From NCBI GenBank assembly GCA_052390035.1, contig JBQTHI010000044.1:50214-114213 (forward strand): 64,000 bases of DNA, given 5' to 3'. The notes under the pieces were generated by a model. It was given only the letters and a program-made list of their open reading frames with translations, made no database searches and was not told where the DNA came from. Position 1 is the first letter of the stretch. Each line of letters opens with the position of its first letter. Positions 25,491 to 33,824 of the stretch are shown here, piece by piece. Source of the stretch: JBQTHI01 sp052390035. Lineage in GTDB: Bacteria; Actinomycetota; Acidimicrobiia; Spongiisociales; ZC4RG35. Made by a program: the position numbers and the translations under genes.

Positions 25491-25848
25491 ACGATCGACT
25501 TGCTCCGCACCCGTGCACCATCTACATTCCCTGATGCAGCGGGGGACACCCTCCGCAGCCCCGGGAGACAGGCAACTGAGCACCGGGAGCGGGTCGACCT
25601 TCGGGAAGATCCGCAGTCCTCCAGTCACTCTTCGGAGTGACACGGCCGGGGACCTTCGGGTCGTCGAGCCGGGAGTGACAACGGCGGCCCTTAGGGGTTG
25701 CCGAAGTCCTCGGCAACGAGGACGCGGCCGGTCTTCGGACCAGCCGATCCGCCGGAGAAGGAACCTTCGGGTTTCAATTTCGGAGGATGGCGGAAGCCCC
25801 GAGAGGGTGGAGATTCGTCGAAGCTCCCTCGGGGCCTTTCGCTTTTTA
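25491..25848 (+). ncRNA. Candidate structured RNA, unit 2
   Basis: About 360 bases without a credible gene. Perfect or near-perfect hairpins on the + strand: GTCACTC-TTCG-GAGTGAC (25624-25641), GACC-TTCG-GGTC (25651-25662), GTCCTCG-GCAA-CGAGGAC (25706-25723), GGTC-TTCG-GACC (25730-25741), AACC-TTCG-GGTT (25762-25773), and a GCGG/CCGC stem at 25590-25614 closing a UUCG loop. It ends in a terminator homologous to that of unit 1. The density of UUCG and GNRA loops points to a folded RNA. No known family was recognised. Confidence 0.55.
25797..25847 (+). terminator. Intrinsic terminator of RNA unit 2
   Basis: CCCCGAG (25797-25803) pairs with CTCGGGG (25828-25834), with GGAG/CTCC inside, followed by CCTTTCGCTTTTT. 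Confidence 0.65.
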
Positions 25849-25953
25849 GGCCTTTCGCTCTTCAGGGCGGGTATGCCGGGGCCGGTGGGGGAAACCCGGA
25901 GGGGCCAAGGGGGGATCGTACCCGGCTGCTCCCCATCGGCTGGTCCTCGACGG

Positions 25954-25959
25954 TAGCCT
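25954..25959 (+). promoter_or_regulatory. -10 element of the PH-SHOCT gene, leaderless
   Basis: TAGCCT, six bases before the GTG at 25966. Confidence 0.5.
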
Positions 25960-25965
25960 CGGCTG

Positions 25966-26571
25966 GTGGCATACCCCAAGAAACTCCTGTCCCCTGGTGA
26001 AGAGGTACTGGCGGAGTTCAAGCCGCACTGGACGTCGATCCTGGGACCTCTCGGTATCACGCTGGCGGCATTGTTGGTCGTTGTCTTCCTCGCCTTCTTC
26101 ACCACCGGTGGCCTCAGCCAATTCGGTCCTTTGGTGGCGGCGCTGGTGTGGCTGGTCCTGATCGTCCCGAAAGTGATCGACTGGATGACGACCGTGCATG
26201 TGATCACCAACGAGAGGGTGATTCATCGAACCGGCTTTGTTGCGAAAACGGGCAAAGAGATCCCATTGGAGATGATCAATACGGTCTCGTTCCACCAATC
26301 TGTCTTCGAACGCGTGGTGGGCAGTGGCGATCTCGTGATCGAGTCGGCCGGAGAGACCGGTCAGACCCTCTACACCGACATCCCCCGGGCAGAAGAAAAG
26401 AAGAACCTCATTTACCGGGCGAGGGAAGACCGGATGTTCTCGATCGAGCGAGGCGGGGCAGGGGTGTCAACCGCCGAGCAGCTCCAGATCCTGTCGAGGC
26501 TGCATGACGAAGGAAAGCTCTCGGCCGAAGAATTCAACAACCAAAAGTCACGGCTGCTCGGAAACGAATAG
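25966..26571 (+). CDS. PH-like (bPH2) membrane protein with SHOCT tail
   Basis: 201 aa. Two membrane helices (about residues 27-47 and 55-72) precede a bacterial PH-like domain (TTVHVITNERVIHRTGF, GKEIPLEMINTVSFHQSVFE). The last ~35 residues are a SHOCT motif (EQLQILSRLHDEGKLSAEEF), common in short oligomerising tails. Function unknown; such YdbS/YdbT-like proteins are envelope-associated. GTG start, leaderless. It is followed by the acyl-CoA ligase gene after 10 bases. Confidence 0.85.
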   Translation: MAYPKKLLSPGEEVLAEFKPHWTSILGPLGITLAALLVVVFLAFFTTGGLSQFGPLVAALVWLVLIVPKVIDWMTTVHVITNERVIHRTGFVAKTGKEIPLEMINTVSFHQSVFERVVGSGDLVIESAGETGQTLYTDIPRAEEKKNLIYRAREDRMFSIERGGAGVSTAEQLQILSRLHDEGKLSAEEFNNQKSRLLGNE

Positions 26572-26581
26572 GACCAGGCCA

Positions 26582-28198
26582 ATGTCCCACATGATGGATT
26601 ATCCCCTGCTGTTGTCGACCCTTTATGACCGGACGGTGCGCACCTACCCGGATCAACCCATCGTTTCCGTCGAATCAGACCGCAGCGTGGTTCGGACCAG
26701 CTACGGGGAGGTCGATGGACGGGTACGACGACTGTCCACGGCATTGATGGAGAAACTCGGGATCGGACAGGGAGAGGCGGTCGCCACGTTCGCTTGGAAC
26801 AACCGCCGGCATCATGAGCTCTACTGGGCCACCGCCAACACCGGCCGGATTTGCCATACGGTCAACATCCGTTTGTTCCCCGAGCAACTCACCTACATCA
26901 TCAACCATGCGGCCGATCATGCCCTATTTGTCGATCCGGATCTGCTGCCGCTGGTCGAGAGGATCGCCCCCACCTTGGAAACCGTCCGCACCTTTGTGGT
27001 CATGGGAGAGGCGGTCGGCCACTCGAAACTGGAGAATGTAATCTCCTACGAGGACCTGATCGACGGGGTCACGCCTTGGGGCGCGTGGCCAGAGCTTGAT
27101 GAGCGCTCGCCAATGATGCTCTGCTACACATCGGGCACCACTGGAAACCCCAAAGGAGTGGCTTACACCCAGCGCTCCACCTACATCCACACCATCTCCA
27201 ACCTGGCGGCCAACTCGTTGACCGCCGATGACAACGTGTTACCGGTGGTCCCCATGTTCCACGCCTCCGCCTGGGGTTACCCTTTCATGGCGACGGCAGT
27301 GGGAGCCCGACTCACCTATCCCGGACCGGATCTCTCGCCGGCGGGCCTGGTTACCTTGTTCGAGCGGGAGCGGGTGACCTTCTCGGCCGGGGTGCCGACC
27401 GTGTGGCTCGGCATCCAGCAATACCTCGCCGAACACCCAGCAGCCGACACCTCTTCGTTGAGAGCCTTCCTGTGCGGGGGATCGGCCGTCCCCCGCTCGA
27501 TGATCGACTGGTTCTGGAAGAACCGGGGTATCTTGATCAAACAGGGCTGGGGAATGACCGAGACCAACCCGGTGGCCTCGGTGGCGACGCTCAAGCCCCA
27601 TATGGCTGAGTGGGATTTCGATCGCCAACTCGACGTGCTCGAGACCGCCGGCCTCCCGGTGATGGGCCTCCAGGTAAAGATCGTCGACGAGAACGGCGCC
27701 GAACTACCACATGATGGGGAGGCCTTCGGAGAACTGTTGATACGGGGACCGTGGATCGCCGCCGAGTACTACCAGGACCCGCGTTCATCGCAGGCCTTCC
27801 AGGATGGCTGGATGCGAACCGGGGACGTGTGCAAGATCACCCCCGAGGGATACATCAAGATCACCGATCGGGCCAAAGACGTGATCAAGTCGGGCGGCGA
27901 GTGGATTTCGTCGCTCGATTTGGAGAATGCCCTGATGGCTCATCCGGCGGTGGCCGAAGCCACCGTGGTAGGACTGAAACATCCGAAATGGCAGGAGCGG
28001 CCGGCAGCGTTTGTGGTGCTCCGCCCCCAGGCGACCACAACCGAAATCGAGCTACGAAACTTCCTGTCCGACAAGGTAGCCTCTTGGTGGATGCCGGACC
28101 GGGTGGTCTTCATCGAGGCCATCCCCAAGACCGGGACGGGCAAGTTCGACAAGAAAGTGGTTCGGGACCAGTACGCCGACCTGTTGATGGAGGCTTAG
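26582..28198 (+). CDS. Fatty-acid (medium/long-chain) acyl-CoA ligase
   Basis: 538 aa, AMP-forming ANL family: it activates a fatty acid with ATP, then CoA. The phosphate loop is [12 protein letters not shown], motif A5 [10 protein letters not shown]7 WMRTGDV, A8 [17 protein letters not shown], and the catalytic Lys is in [11 protein letters not shown]. The sequence resembles AlkK-like and FadD-like ligases. ATG 26582 is used since [18 protein letters not shown] is the family start; no strong ribosome binding site is visible. It probably forms one transcript with the following small gene. Confidence 0.92.
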   Translation: MSHMMDYPLLLSTLYDRTVRTYPDQPIVSVESDRSVVRTSYGEVDGRVRRLSTALMEKLGIGQGEAVATFAWNNRRHHELYWATANTGRICHTVNIRLFPEQLTYIINHAADHALFVDPDLLPLVERIAPTLETVRTFVVMGEAVGHSKLENVISYEDLIDGVTPWGAWPELDERSPMMLCYTSGTTGNPKGVAYTQRSTYIHTISNLAANSLTADDNVLPVVPMFHASAWGYPFMATAVGARLTYPGPDLSPAGLVTLFERERVTFSAGVPTVWLGIQQYLAEHPAADTSSLRAFLCGGSAVPRSMIDWFWKNRGILIKQGWGMTETNPVASVATLKPHMAEWDFDRQLDVLETAGLPVMGLQVKIVDENGAELPHDGEAFGELLIRGPWIAAEYYQDPRSSQAFQDGWMRTGDVCKITPEGYIKITDRAKDVIKSGGEWISSLDLENALMAHPAVAEATVVGLKHPKWQERPAAFVVLRPQATTTEIELRNFLSDKVASWWMPDRVVFIEAIPKTGTGKFDKKVVRDQYADLLMEA

Positions 28199-28212
28199 CA
28201 GGAGGAGTTCGG

Positions 28213-28476
28213 ATGTATCACGCCATGGAGTTCGTGGAGGAGACCCTCGGGGCAGAGCCCACCAAGCGGCTGGTCGGCACATCCGACGACCTCGACCACG
28301 CCATCGAACTGGCTAGAAGCGCCTGGCACACCTACGAGCGCAAAGACGACCGTGCTTATGCCTGGTGGACCGTTCAGGATCCGAAGGCTCAATACGCCAG
28401 TTGGATCGCCGACAACCGCAGCCGCAAGGAGTTCGTGGTCGACCTGCGGAACGGCGAGTTGATCCAGCTTCCCTGA
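28213..28476 (+). CDS. Small conserved hypothetical protein
   Basis: 87 aa, not recognised. It is hydrophilic, with Trp-rich stretches (ARSAWHTYERKDDRAYAWW and ASWIADNRSRKEF), and has no membrane or signal segment. It has a strong ribosome binding site (AGGAGGAG) and starts 14 bases after the acyl-CoA ligase stop, so it is probably cotranscribed with it. Confidence 0.75.
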   Translation: MYHAMEFVEETLGAEPTKRLVGTSDDLDHAIELARSAWHTYERKDDRAYAWWTVQDPKAQYASWIADNRSRKEFVVDLRNGELIQLP

Positions 28477-28514
28477 TCGAATACCCGAAGGGTCCCTCGT
28501 AGTCTGACCCTCGT

Positions 28515-28520
28515 TAGTCT
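28515..28520 (+). promoter_or_regulatory. -10 element of the small membrane protein gene, leaderless
   Basis: TAGTCT, six bases before GTG 28527. The same TAGTCTGAC string occurs 15 bases upstream, forming a direct repeat. Confidence 0.5.
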
Positions 28521-28526
28521 GACTGG

Positions 28527-28892
28527 GTGTCCGCCATTCATTCAGTGTGGGGCTATGTGGCGGTGGCCCTGTGCGCCCTGGCCGGGCTTCTCGGAATCTA
28601 TCTCCATTCGGCCAGACGGACCCCGGGTGTGACCTTTCGCATCTTGAGAGCAGCGGCCCTCGGTGCGGTCCTCCTCCAGGTGCTCTTGGGTCTCGGAGCG
28701 ATGAACTTTGAGGACCTTGACCCCGGTAACCAGCACGTGTTCTACGGGGTGGTCATCTCCTTCACCCTCGCCTTTGCTTACATCTACCGCGCCCAGTTCA
28801 CTCGTAAGCCCGCTTTGTATAACGGCCTGCTCCTGCTTTTCGTTATGGGGCTTTCGATCAGGGGCATCATGACGTTCGGCAAAAGCTTCTAA
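28527..28892 (+). CDS. Four-helix membrane protein of unknown function
   Basis: 121 aa with about four membrane helices (VAVALCALAGLLGIYLH, ALGAVLLQVLLGLGAM, HVFYGVVISFTLAFAYIY and ALYNGLLLLFVMGLSI). Charged residues lie in the loops. The family was not recognised with certainty. It sits directly before fabI with a 14-base gap, on the same strand. Confidence 0.72.
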   Translation: MSAIHSVWGYVAVALCALAGLLGIYLHSARRTPGVTFRILRAAALGAVLLQVLLGLGAMNFEDLDPGNQHVFYGVVISFTLAFAYIYRAQFTRKPALYNGLLLLFVMGLSIRGIMTFGKSF

Positions 28893-28906
28893 CCGAGGAG
28901 GCGGCC

Positions 28907-29704
28907 GTGCTGCTCGAATCCAAGAGGTTGCTCATCACCGGGATCACCACCGACGACTCCATTGCCTTTCATGCGGCCCGCATCGCCCAGCAGGAGGGTG
29001 CCGAAATCGTCGTCACCAACTTTGGTCGGGGGCTGCGGCTCACCGAACGAGCGGTACAGCGTCTTCCCAAGCCGCCCCCGGTGCTCGAGATGGACATCAA
29101 CAACGACGAACATGTCGCCGCCGTGGCGACCGGGCTCGAGAGTAGATGGGGTGGGATCGATGGTGCCCTTCACGCCATCGCCTTCGCCCCGGGAGATGCT
29201 CTGGGCGGGAACTTCCTCAACACCCCCCGGGCTTCCGCTGAGACTGCCTTCACCACCTCGGCGTTTTCCCTGAAGACGCTGGCGGTGGCCGTGCTTCCGC
29301 TGATGCAGAAGGCCGGTGGAGGGTCAATCGTCGGCCTTGACTTCGACAACTCCACGGCCTGGCCGGCATACGACTGGATGGGAGTGGCGAAATCAGCCCT
29401 CCAATCTGTGTGCCGTTATCTGGCCAGAGACCTTGGTTCCCACCAAGTTCGGGTCAACCTCGTCTCGGCCGGGCCTCTCAAGACAGTGGCGGCCAAGTCG
29501 ATCCCTGGGTTCGATTTCCTCCACGACATCTGGAACGAAAGGGCACCGCTGCGCTGGGATTCCTCCAACCCAGAGGCGGTAGCACGAATGATCTGTGTTC
29601 TCCTCTCCGACTGGGCACCCCTTACCACCGGCGAGGTGGTTCACGTCGACGGCGGGTTCCACGCAATTTCCGCCGCGCCGCGGGGAGAGCCGGGTTCGGG
29701 TTAG
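28907..29704 (+). CDS. fabI: Enoyl-[acyl-carrier-protein] reductase, InhA/FabI type
   Basis: 265 aa, NADH-dependent SDR that reduces the enoyl intermediate of type II fatty acid synthesis. KRLLITGITTDDSIAFHAAR matches the InhA nucleotide-binding start; GSIVGLDFDNSTAWPAYDWM and GVAKSAL give the catalytic Tyr-x6-Lys; the end LLSDWAPLTTGEVVHVDGG is also InhA-like. Closer to mycobacterial InhA than to proteobacterial FabI, which supports an actinobacterial host. GTG start with GAGGAGG upstream. It converges with the histidine kinase gene (4-base overlap). Confidence 0.9.
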   Translation: MLLESKRLLITGITTDDSIAFHAARIAQQEGAEIVVTNFGRGLRLTERAVQRLPKPPPVLEMDINNDEHVAAVATGLESRWGGIDGALHAIAFAPGDALGGNFLNTPRASAETAFTTSAFSLKTLAVAVLPLMQKAGGGSIVGLDFDNSTAWPAYDWMGVAKSALQSVCRYLARDLGSHQVRVNLVSAGPLKTVAAKSIPGFDFLHDIWNERAPLRWDSSNPEAVARMICVLLSDWAPLTTGEVVHVDGGFHAISAAPRGEPGSG

Positions 29705-31512
29705 CCCTTGGCGTATTGGCGGTGGGTGAGCGCGGCGGCCGCCACCGGGACGGGTTCGGTGCGGGGCAGAGTGACGATGAAGGTGGCACCCCCGCCTGGC
29801 GTCTCCAGTAGCTCGACCGATCCCTTCATCGCCTCGGTGAGACCTTTGACAATGTTCAGTCCGAGGCCGGTCCCGCCCCGGGTACGGGTGGCCGAACCTT
29901 CGATCTGGGTGAAACGATGGAATACCCGATCACGCTGATCGGTGGGGACACCGGGGCCATGATCGACTATCGCCAGATGCACCCGATTGCCCCGAGCCGC
30001 CGCCGCCACCTCCACCGGGCTTCCCGGTGCGTATTTGGCGGCATTCTCCAGCAGGTTGAGGACGATGCGGTTGAGGTGATCGGGATCGGAAAGAACCGAC
30101 AGATCCTCCGGGTCCACGACGATGCTCAACTTGGCGATCTGAACGGTGGTGGCCACCTCCGCCAAGAAGGTCCGTATCACCAACGTTTCGAGCTGGATCG
30201 GAACGGCATTCCGCTCCAGCCGGCTGACAATCAACAGGTCTTCGATGAGCCGTTGCAGCCTCCCGGCCTGGCGGCGGGCGGTAACCAGCAATTTGCGCGC
30301 TGCTTCGGCCTCCGGTGCCAGCTCGGGCCTGGCCACCGTGTCCAACGAGCCGATGATCGAGGTCAGCGGCGTGCGCAGCTCATGGCTGACCACCGACACG
30401 AAGTCGGTCTTCATCTGGGCCACCTCTTCGAGCCGCCGTGTCATCTCGGCCACGGCTTCGTATCGTCCCAGCTGGGAGACGACGAGCGCAGCCGGCGCAC
30501 CGAGCGATGAGAGTGCCTCGAGCTGGTCGGGGGCGAAGTTGCCAGCGACGGGATCACCAACGGCGATAACCCCCACCTTGAACTGCTCCACCCGGAGGGG
30601 TGCGACCATTGCTTCCGAAATGCCGAGGTCACCCAGCACCCCGTAGTGGTCGGGGTTGTCGGCGATCCGCTGCAGCAAGATGGGTTTGCCGGACTTGAAG
30701 ACCTGAGCGAGGAGACCTCCGGCGCCTACGGAAACCGTTATGTCGCCTGCCTCGAGCGGATAGCCCGCCACCCACATGGGATTCATCACCTTCAGCTCGT
30801 GGGTTTCGGGGATGTAAAGCATCACGACCCCGACCTGCGCATTCAAATAGTTACAGATTCGACCTACCAGCTCTGGCAGCACCTCGGCCAGCGACTCAGC
30901 CCCAGCCAGCGTCGCCGAAACCGCATAGAGCCTCTCAAAATCGGCTCGCTGTCTTTGTAGGTCACCCAACCGGCGGGCCCCACGGAGCGCCTCGCTCTCG
31001 AACTCGAAACCCATTAGTGCGGTGACCGTGGCCACGGCCACCGCCGAGAGGATCTGCACGACGAGTTCGGCGACCCCCGGCGATTCGCCGGAAACGATGG
31101 CGATGATGGCAAGTGATGCCACGGCCAGAATCGTGACGAGCACGTGTTTGAACCGTTCGAGAACCAGGCCGCTCTGGGCGAGCAGAACCAGAAAGATCGG
31201 CTGGGTCAACGCCTGTAACTCGGGGAGGGTTCCGATCACGGCCAGGCATAGGACCAACGCTGCGTTCCAGCCCAGGGTCGCCCACGGTCCCTTGGCAGTG
31301 GGCATCACTTTGTGCCAGTGGACCATCGACGAAGCAATCAGGATCATCGCCATGAGCGCCGCCGGAACCGCGAACTGAGGTCTGGCGAGGACACCCTGGC
31401 GGACCGCCTGAATACCGAGAATCAATATCACGACCCATCCCACCGCCACCGAGCGCCGCATGGCGGCGGCTCTGAAGCGCCATAGTGGCTGGAGGTCAGC
31501 GGTCATGCTCAC
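29701..31512 (-). CDS. Orphan membrane sensor histidine kinase
   Basis: 603 aa. About six membrane helices (residues 20-190), a coiled linker, a GAF domain (about 200-355), HisKA with the phospho-acceptor VVSHELRTPLTS near 375, then HATPase_c: LNLLENAAKYAPGSPV (N box), DHGPGVPTDQRD (G1), FTQIEGSATRTRGGTGLGL (F and G2). All kinase boxes are intact. No response regulator gene is nearby, so its partner is encoded elsewhere. GTG 31512 is used; ATG 31506 is equally possible. Confidence 0.9.
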   Translation of the reverse strand: MSMTADLQPLWRFRAAAMRRSVAVGWVVILILGIQAVRQGVLARPQFAVPAALMAMILIASSMVHWHKVMPTAKGPWATLGWNAALVLCLAVIGTLPELQALTQPIFLVLLAQSGLVLERFKHVLVTILAVASLAIIAIVSGESPGVAELVVQILSAVAVATVTALMGFEFESEALRGARRLGDLQRQRADFERLYAVSATLAGAESLAEVLPELVGRICNYLNAQVGVVMLYIPETHELKVMNPMWVAGYPLEAGDITVSVGAGGLLAQVFKSGKPILLQRIADNPDHYGVLGDLGISEAMVAPLRVEQFKVGVIAVGDPVAGNFAPDQLEALSSLGAPAALVVSQLGRYEAVAEMTRRLEEVAQMKTDFVSVVSHELRTPLTSIIGSLDTVARPELAPEAEAARKLLVTARRQAGRLQRLIEDLLIVSRLERNAVPIQLETLVIRTFLAEVATTVQIAKLSIVVDPEDLSVLSDPDHLNRIVLNLLENAAKYAPGSPVEVAAAARGNRVHLAIVDHGPGVPTDQRDRVFHRFTQIEGSATRTRGGTGLGLNIVKGLTEAMKGSVELLETPGGGATFIVTLPRTEPVPVAAAALTHRQYAKG

Positions 31513-31587
31513 ATTCGGATCCGATCAGAATTGTCCTACAGGATCAACAGTATTCTCGACCTTCGTGCCCTCCGCATTGAGCAACTC

Positions 31588-32334
31588 ATGGCGCTGAGGG
31601 CTTTGGCCGGGGGGTCGATGTTTGCACATGCTGGAGGGAACTCGCCTTTCCAGGTGCTGGCTCTCCACGGGTGGGGACGGCGAGGCTCCGATTTCTCCGG
31701 GGCGCTGGCCGGTCTGTCCTACCTGGCTCCCGACCTGCCCGGCTTCGGGGCTTCGCCGCCACCCACCTACCCGGTGGGGGCTCGCGGTTACGCCGACCTT
31801 CTGGCGCCGGCGCTCAACGAGCTTGATCCCCACCCGGTCTTGCTGGGTCACTCGTTCGGAGCCCGGGTGGCGGTGGCTCTGGCTGCTGCCAATCCGGCTC
31901 GATTCGCCGGGTTGGTGTTGACTGGAGCCCCGTTGGTCCGCCGCAAAGAGGCGCGCCGAGTACCTGTTCCATATCGGATGGCCCGCTTTGGTGCCCGCCG
32001 CCGGCTTCTTCCCGAGTCAATGATGGTGAGGATGCGTCGCAGGTACGGCTCGATCGACTACCTGGCCGCCGAGGGGGTCATGCGCCAGGTTCTCGTCGCC
32101 GCGGTCAACGAGTCCTACGAACCCGAACTCGCCAACATTGCCGCGCCGGTTCGGTTGGTCTGGGGTGAAAACGACCAAGAAGTGCCGGTGTCGGTAGCCA
32201 AAGAAGCGGTCGACATGTTGGTGTCGCGTGGTGGGGATGCGTCGCTCTGGGTAGTGGAGGGAGTCGGTCATCAGCTTCCGCTCGAAGCCCCTCAGGCCAT
32301 CCGGTTGGAGGTGGAACGGATCCTGGCCCGGTGA
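31588..32334 (+). CDS. Alpha/beta hydrolase, first gene of the Mur ligase operon
   Basis: 248 aa. LALHGWGRRGSDFSGA (oxyanion), LGHSFGARVAVA (Ser nucleophile), VWGENDQEVPV (Asp) and EGVGHQLPLEAP (His) give a complete triad; BioH/MhpC-like. Substrate unknown. ATG 31588 is chosen as the first ATG after a TATTCT promoter-like box at 31551-31556. Its stop overlaps the GTG of the Mur ligase gene (GTGA), so it may act in the same envelope pathway. Confidence 0.83.
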   Translation: MALRALAGGSMFAHAGGNSPFQVLALHGWGRRGSDFSGALAGLSYLAPDLPGFGASPPPTYPVGARGYADLLAPALNELDPHPVLLGHSFGARVAVALAAANPARFAGLVLTGAPLVRRKEARRVPVPYRMARFGARRRLLPESMMVRMRRRYGSIDYLAAEGVMRQVLVAAVNESYEPELANIAAPVRLVWGENDQEVPVSVAKEAVDMLVSRGGDASLWVVEGVGHQLPLEAPQAIRLEVERILAR

Positions 32335-33824
32335 CCATCCTCTTAGCGGTAGTGGCTTCGCTCACGGCCGGTGTCGCCGCGATTCGCTGGCTGCGGGTTG
32401 CCCAGCGCGAGCATTACCTGGCCGGTGCCGTCGCCAGGTTCGCGTTTCGTTGGTGGTATTCGACTCCAATCAATCTGATGCTGGCGGGAGTGGCCGTGGC
32501 CGGCGCCATCGGGGTGTGGTGGCAGCCGTCGCTCGGGTGGTTGGCGATCACGGCGCTGGTCGGGCCGGTCGGGTTGCCCTGGACAGGCCGCACCGCCCCA
32601 CTGGCAGCAACGGCTCGGATGTGGCGACTCATCGCCGGGACCGGGCTGCTCCTCGCCGCAGCCGCGGCGGCGAGCTTCGGCACCGGTCACCCCGCTTGGG
32701 CCGTGGCGTCATTGGTGGGATGTCCGCTGGTGGTCGATCTGGCGCTCCTCTTGCTCGCACCGATGGAGAAGAGAGCTGGGGCCGCCTGGGTGTCCCGAGC
32801 AGCGGCCAAGCTGGAAGCCTCCGGCTCGCGGGTCGTGGCGATCACCGGTAGCTATGGGAAAACGACCACCAAGGGCTATGTGAACCACTTGCTGGCCGGC
32901 CGTTTCGCCACCGTGGCCACTCCGGCGTCCTTCAACAACCGGATGGGCCTGGCCCGCGCGATCAACGAACATCTGATCCCTGGCACCGAGGTCTTTATCG
33001 CCGAGATGGGCACCTACGGCCCCGGCGAGATCGCCGAAATGTGCAAGTTTGTCCCACCCGAGGTAGCCGTTATCACTTCCATCGGCCCCGTCCATCTGGA
33101 GCGCTTCGGTTCCGAGCGGGCCATCGTTGAAGCCAAGCGCGAGATTCTGCGAACCGCTCGACTGGCCGTAGTCAACATCGACCACCCGCTGCTGGCGGAG
33201 CTAGCCGTCGAAGAGTCGAGCCGGCGAAACGTGGCAGCAATATCGGGGAGCGATCCTCGGGCAGCAGTGTCGGTAGTGGGCGGAGCCGTCGTGGTCGGGG
33301 GAGTGGAGATCGGGCAGGTAAGCGCCGAGGTGTTTGGCGCCAATCTGGCGGCAGCCATCGCCGTGGCCAGCTTCTTTGAAGTCAGCGACGCCGAAGTTGC
33401 CGCACGTCTCCCCACCCTCCCCGGCACCGCTCATCGTCGCCAGATAATCAAGTCCGAGCTTGGATTCACGATCGTCGACGACACCTACAACGCGAACCCG
33501 GCCGGGGCCCTCGCCGCCCTGACCACGTTGCAGCAAATCGAGCCAAATGGAAGGCGGGTGGTGGTCACCCCCGGAATGGTCGAGCTCGGTAGCCGCCAGG
33601 TGGAGGAGAACCGGACGTTCGCCGAGGCCGCGGCCGGGGTGGCCGATGATCTCCTGGTGGTCGGCCTCACCAATCGTCGAGCCCTGGTGCGGGGGGCGAG
33701 GAGCGGACCGGCCTCCATTACCGTGGTGGGCTCGCGTGACGAAGCGGTGGCTTGGGTCCGGTCCCATCTCGGCCCCGGTGATGCGGTTTTGTACGAAAAC
33801 GACCTCCCCGATCACTATCCATGA
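32331..33824 (+). CDS. Membrane-anchored MurF-like Mur ligase
   Basis: 497 aa. The first ~145 residues contain about four membrane helices in place of the substrate-binding domain of MurF. The ATPase core is MurF-like: ITGSYGKTTTKGYVNHLL, ASFNNRMGLARAI, EMGTYGPGEIAEM and DDTYNANPAGALAAL. The C-terminal domain ends YENDLPDHYP. Canonical MurF joins D-Ala-D-Ala to UDP-MurNAc-tripeptide; the missing N-domain makes the acceptor uncertain, possibly lipid-linked. GTG start, coupled to the hydrolase upstream and the Ddl-like gene downstream (ATGA). Confidence 0.82.
   Translation: MTILLAVVASLTAGVAAIRWLRVAQREHYLAGAVARFAFRWWYSTPINLMLAGVAVAGAIGVWWQPSLGWLAITALVGPVGLPWTGRTAPLAATARMWRLIAGTGLLLAAAAAASFGTGHPAWAVASLVGCPLVVDLALLLLAPMEKRAGAAWVSRAAAKLEASGSRVVAITGSYGKTTTKGYVNHLLAGRFATVATPASFNNRMGLARAINEHLIPGTEVFIAEMGTYGPGEIAEMCKFVPPEVAVITSIGPVHLERFGSERAIVEAKREILRTARLAVVNIDHPLLAELAVEESSRRNVAAISGSDPRAAVSVVGGAVVVGGVEIGQVSAEVFGANLAAAIAVASFFEVSDAEVAARLPTLPGTAHRRQIIKSELGFTIVDDTYNANPAGALAALTTLQQIEPNGRRVVVTPGMVELGSRQVEENRTFAEAAAGVADDLLVVGLTNRRALVRGARSGPASITVVGSRDEAVAWVRSHLGPGDAVLYENDLPDHYP

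Noticed and set aside
25294..25956. 220-codon open frame on the + strand over the same region
   Set aside because: It spans two intrinsic terminators and the repeated modules; low-complexity residues and no ribosome binding site.
25071..26210. 379-codon open frame on the minus strand across the gene-free region
   Set aside because: It reads straight through UUCG/GNRA hairpins and both terminators, has Arg/Ser/Pro-rich composition with no domain, and also runs antisense into the PH-SHOCT gene.
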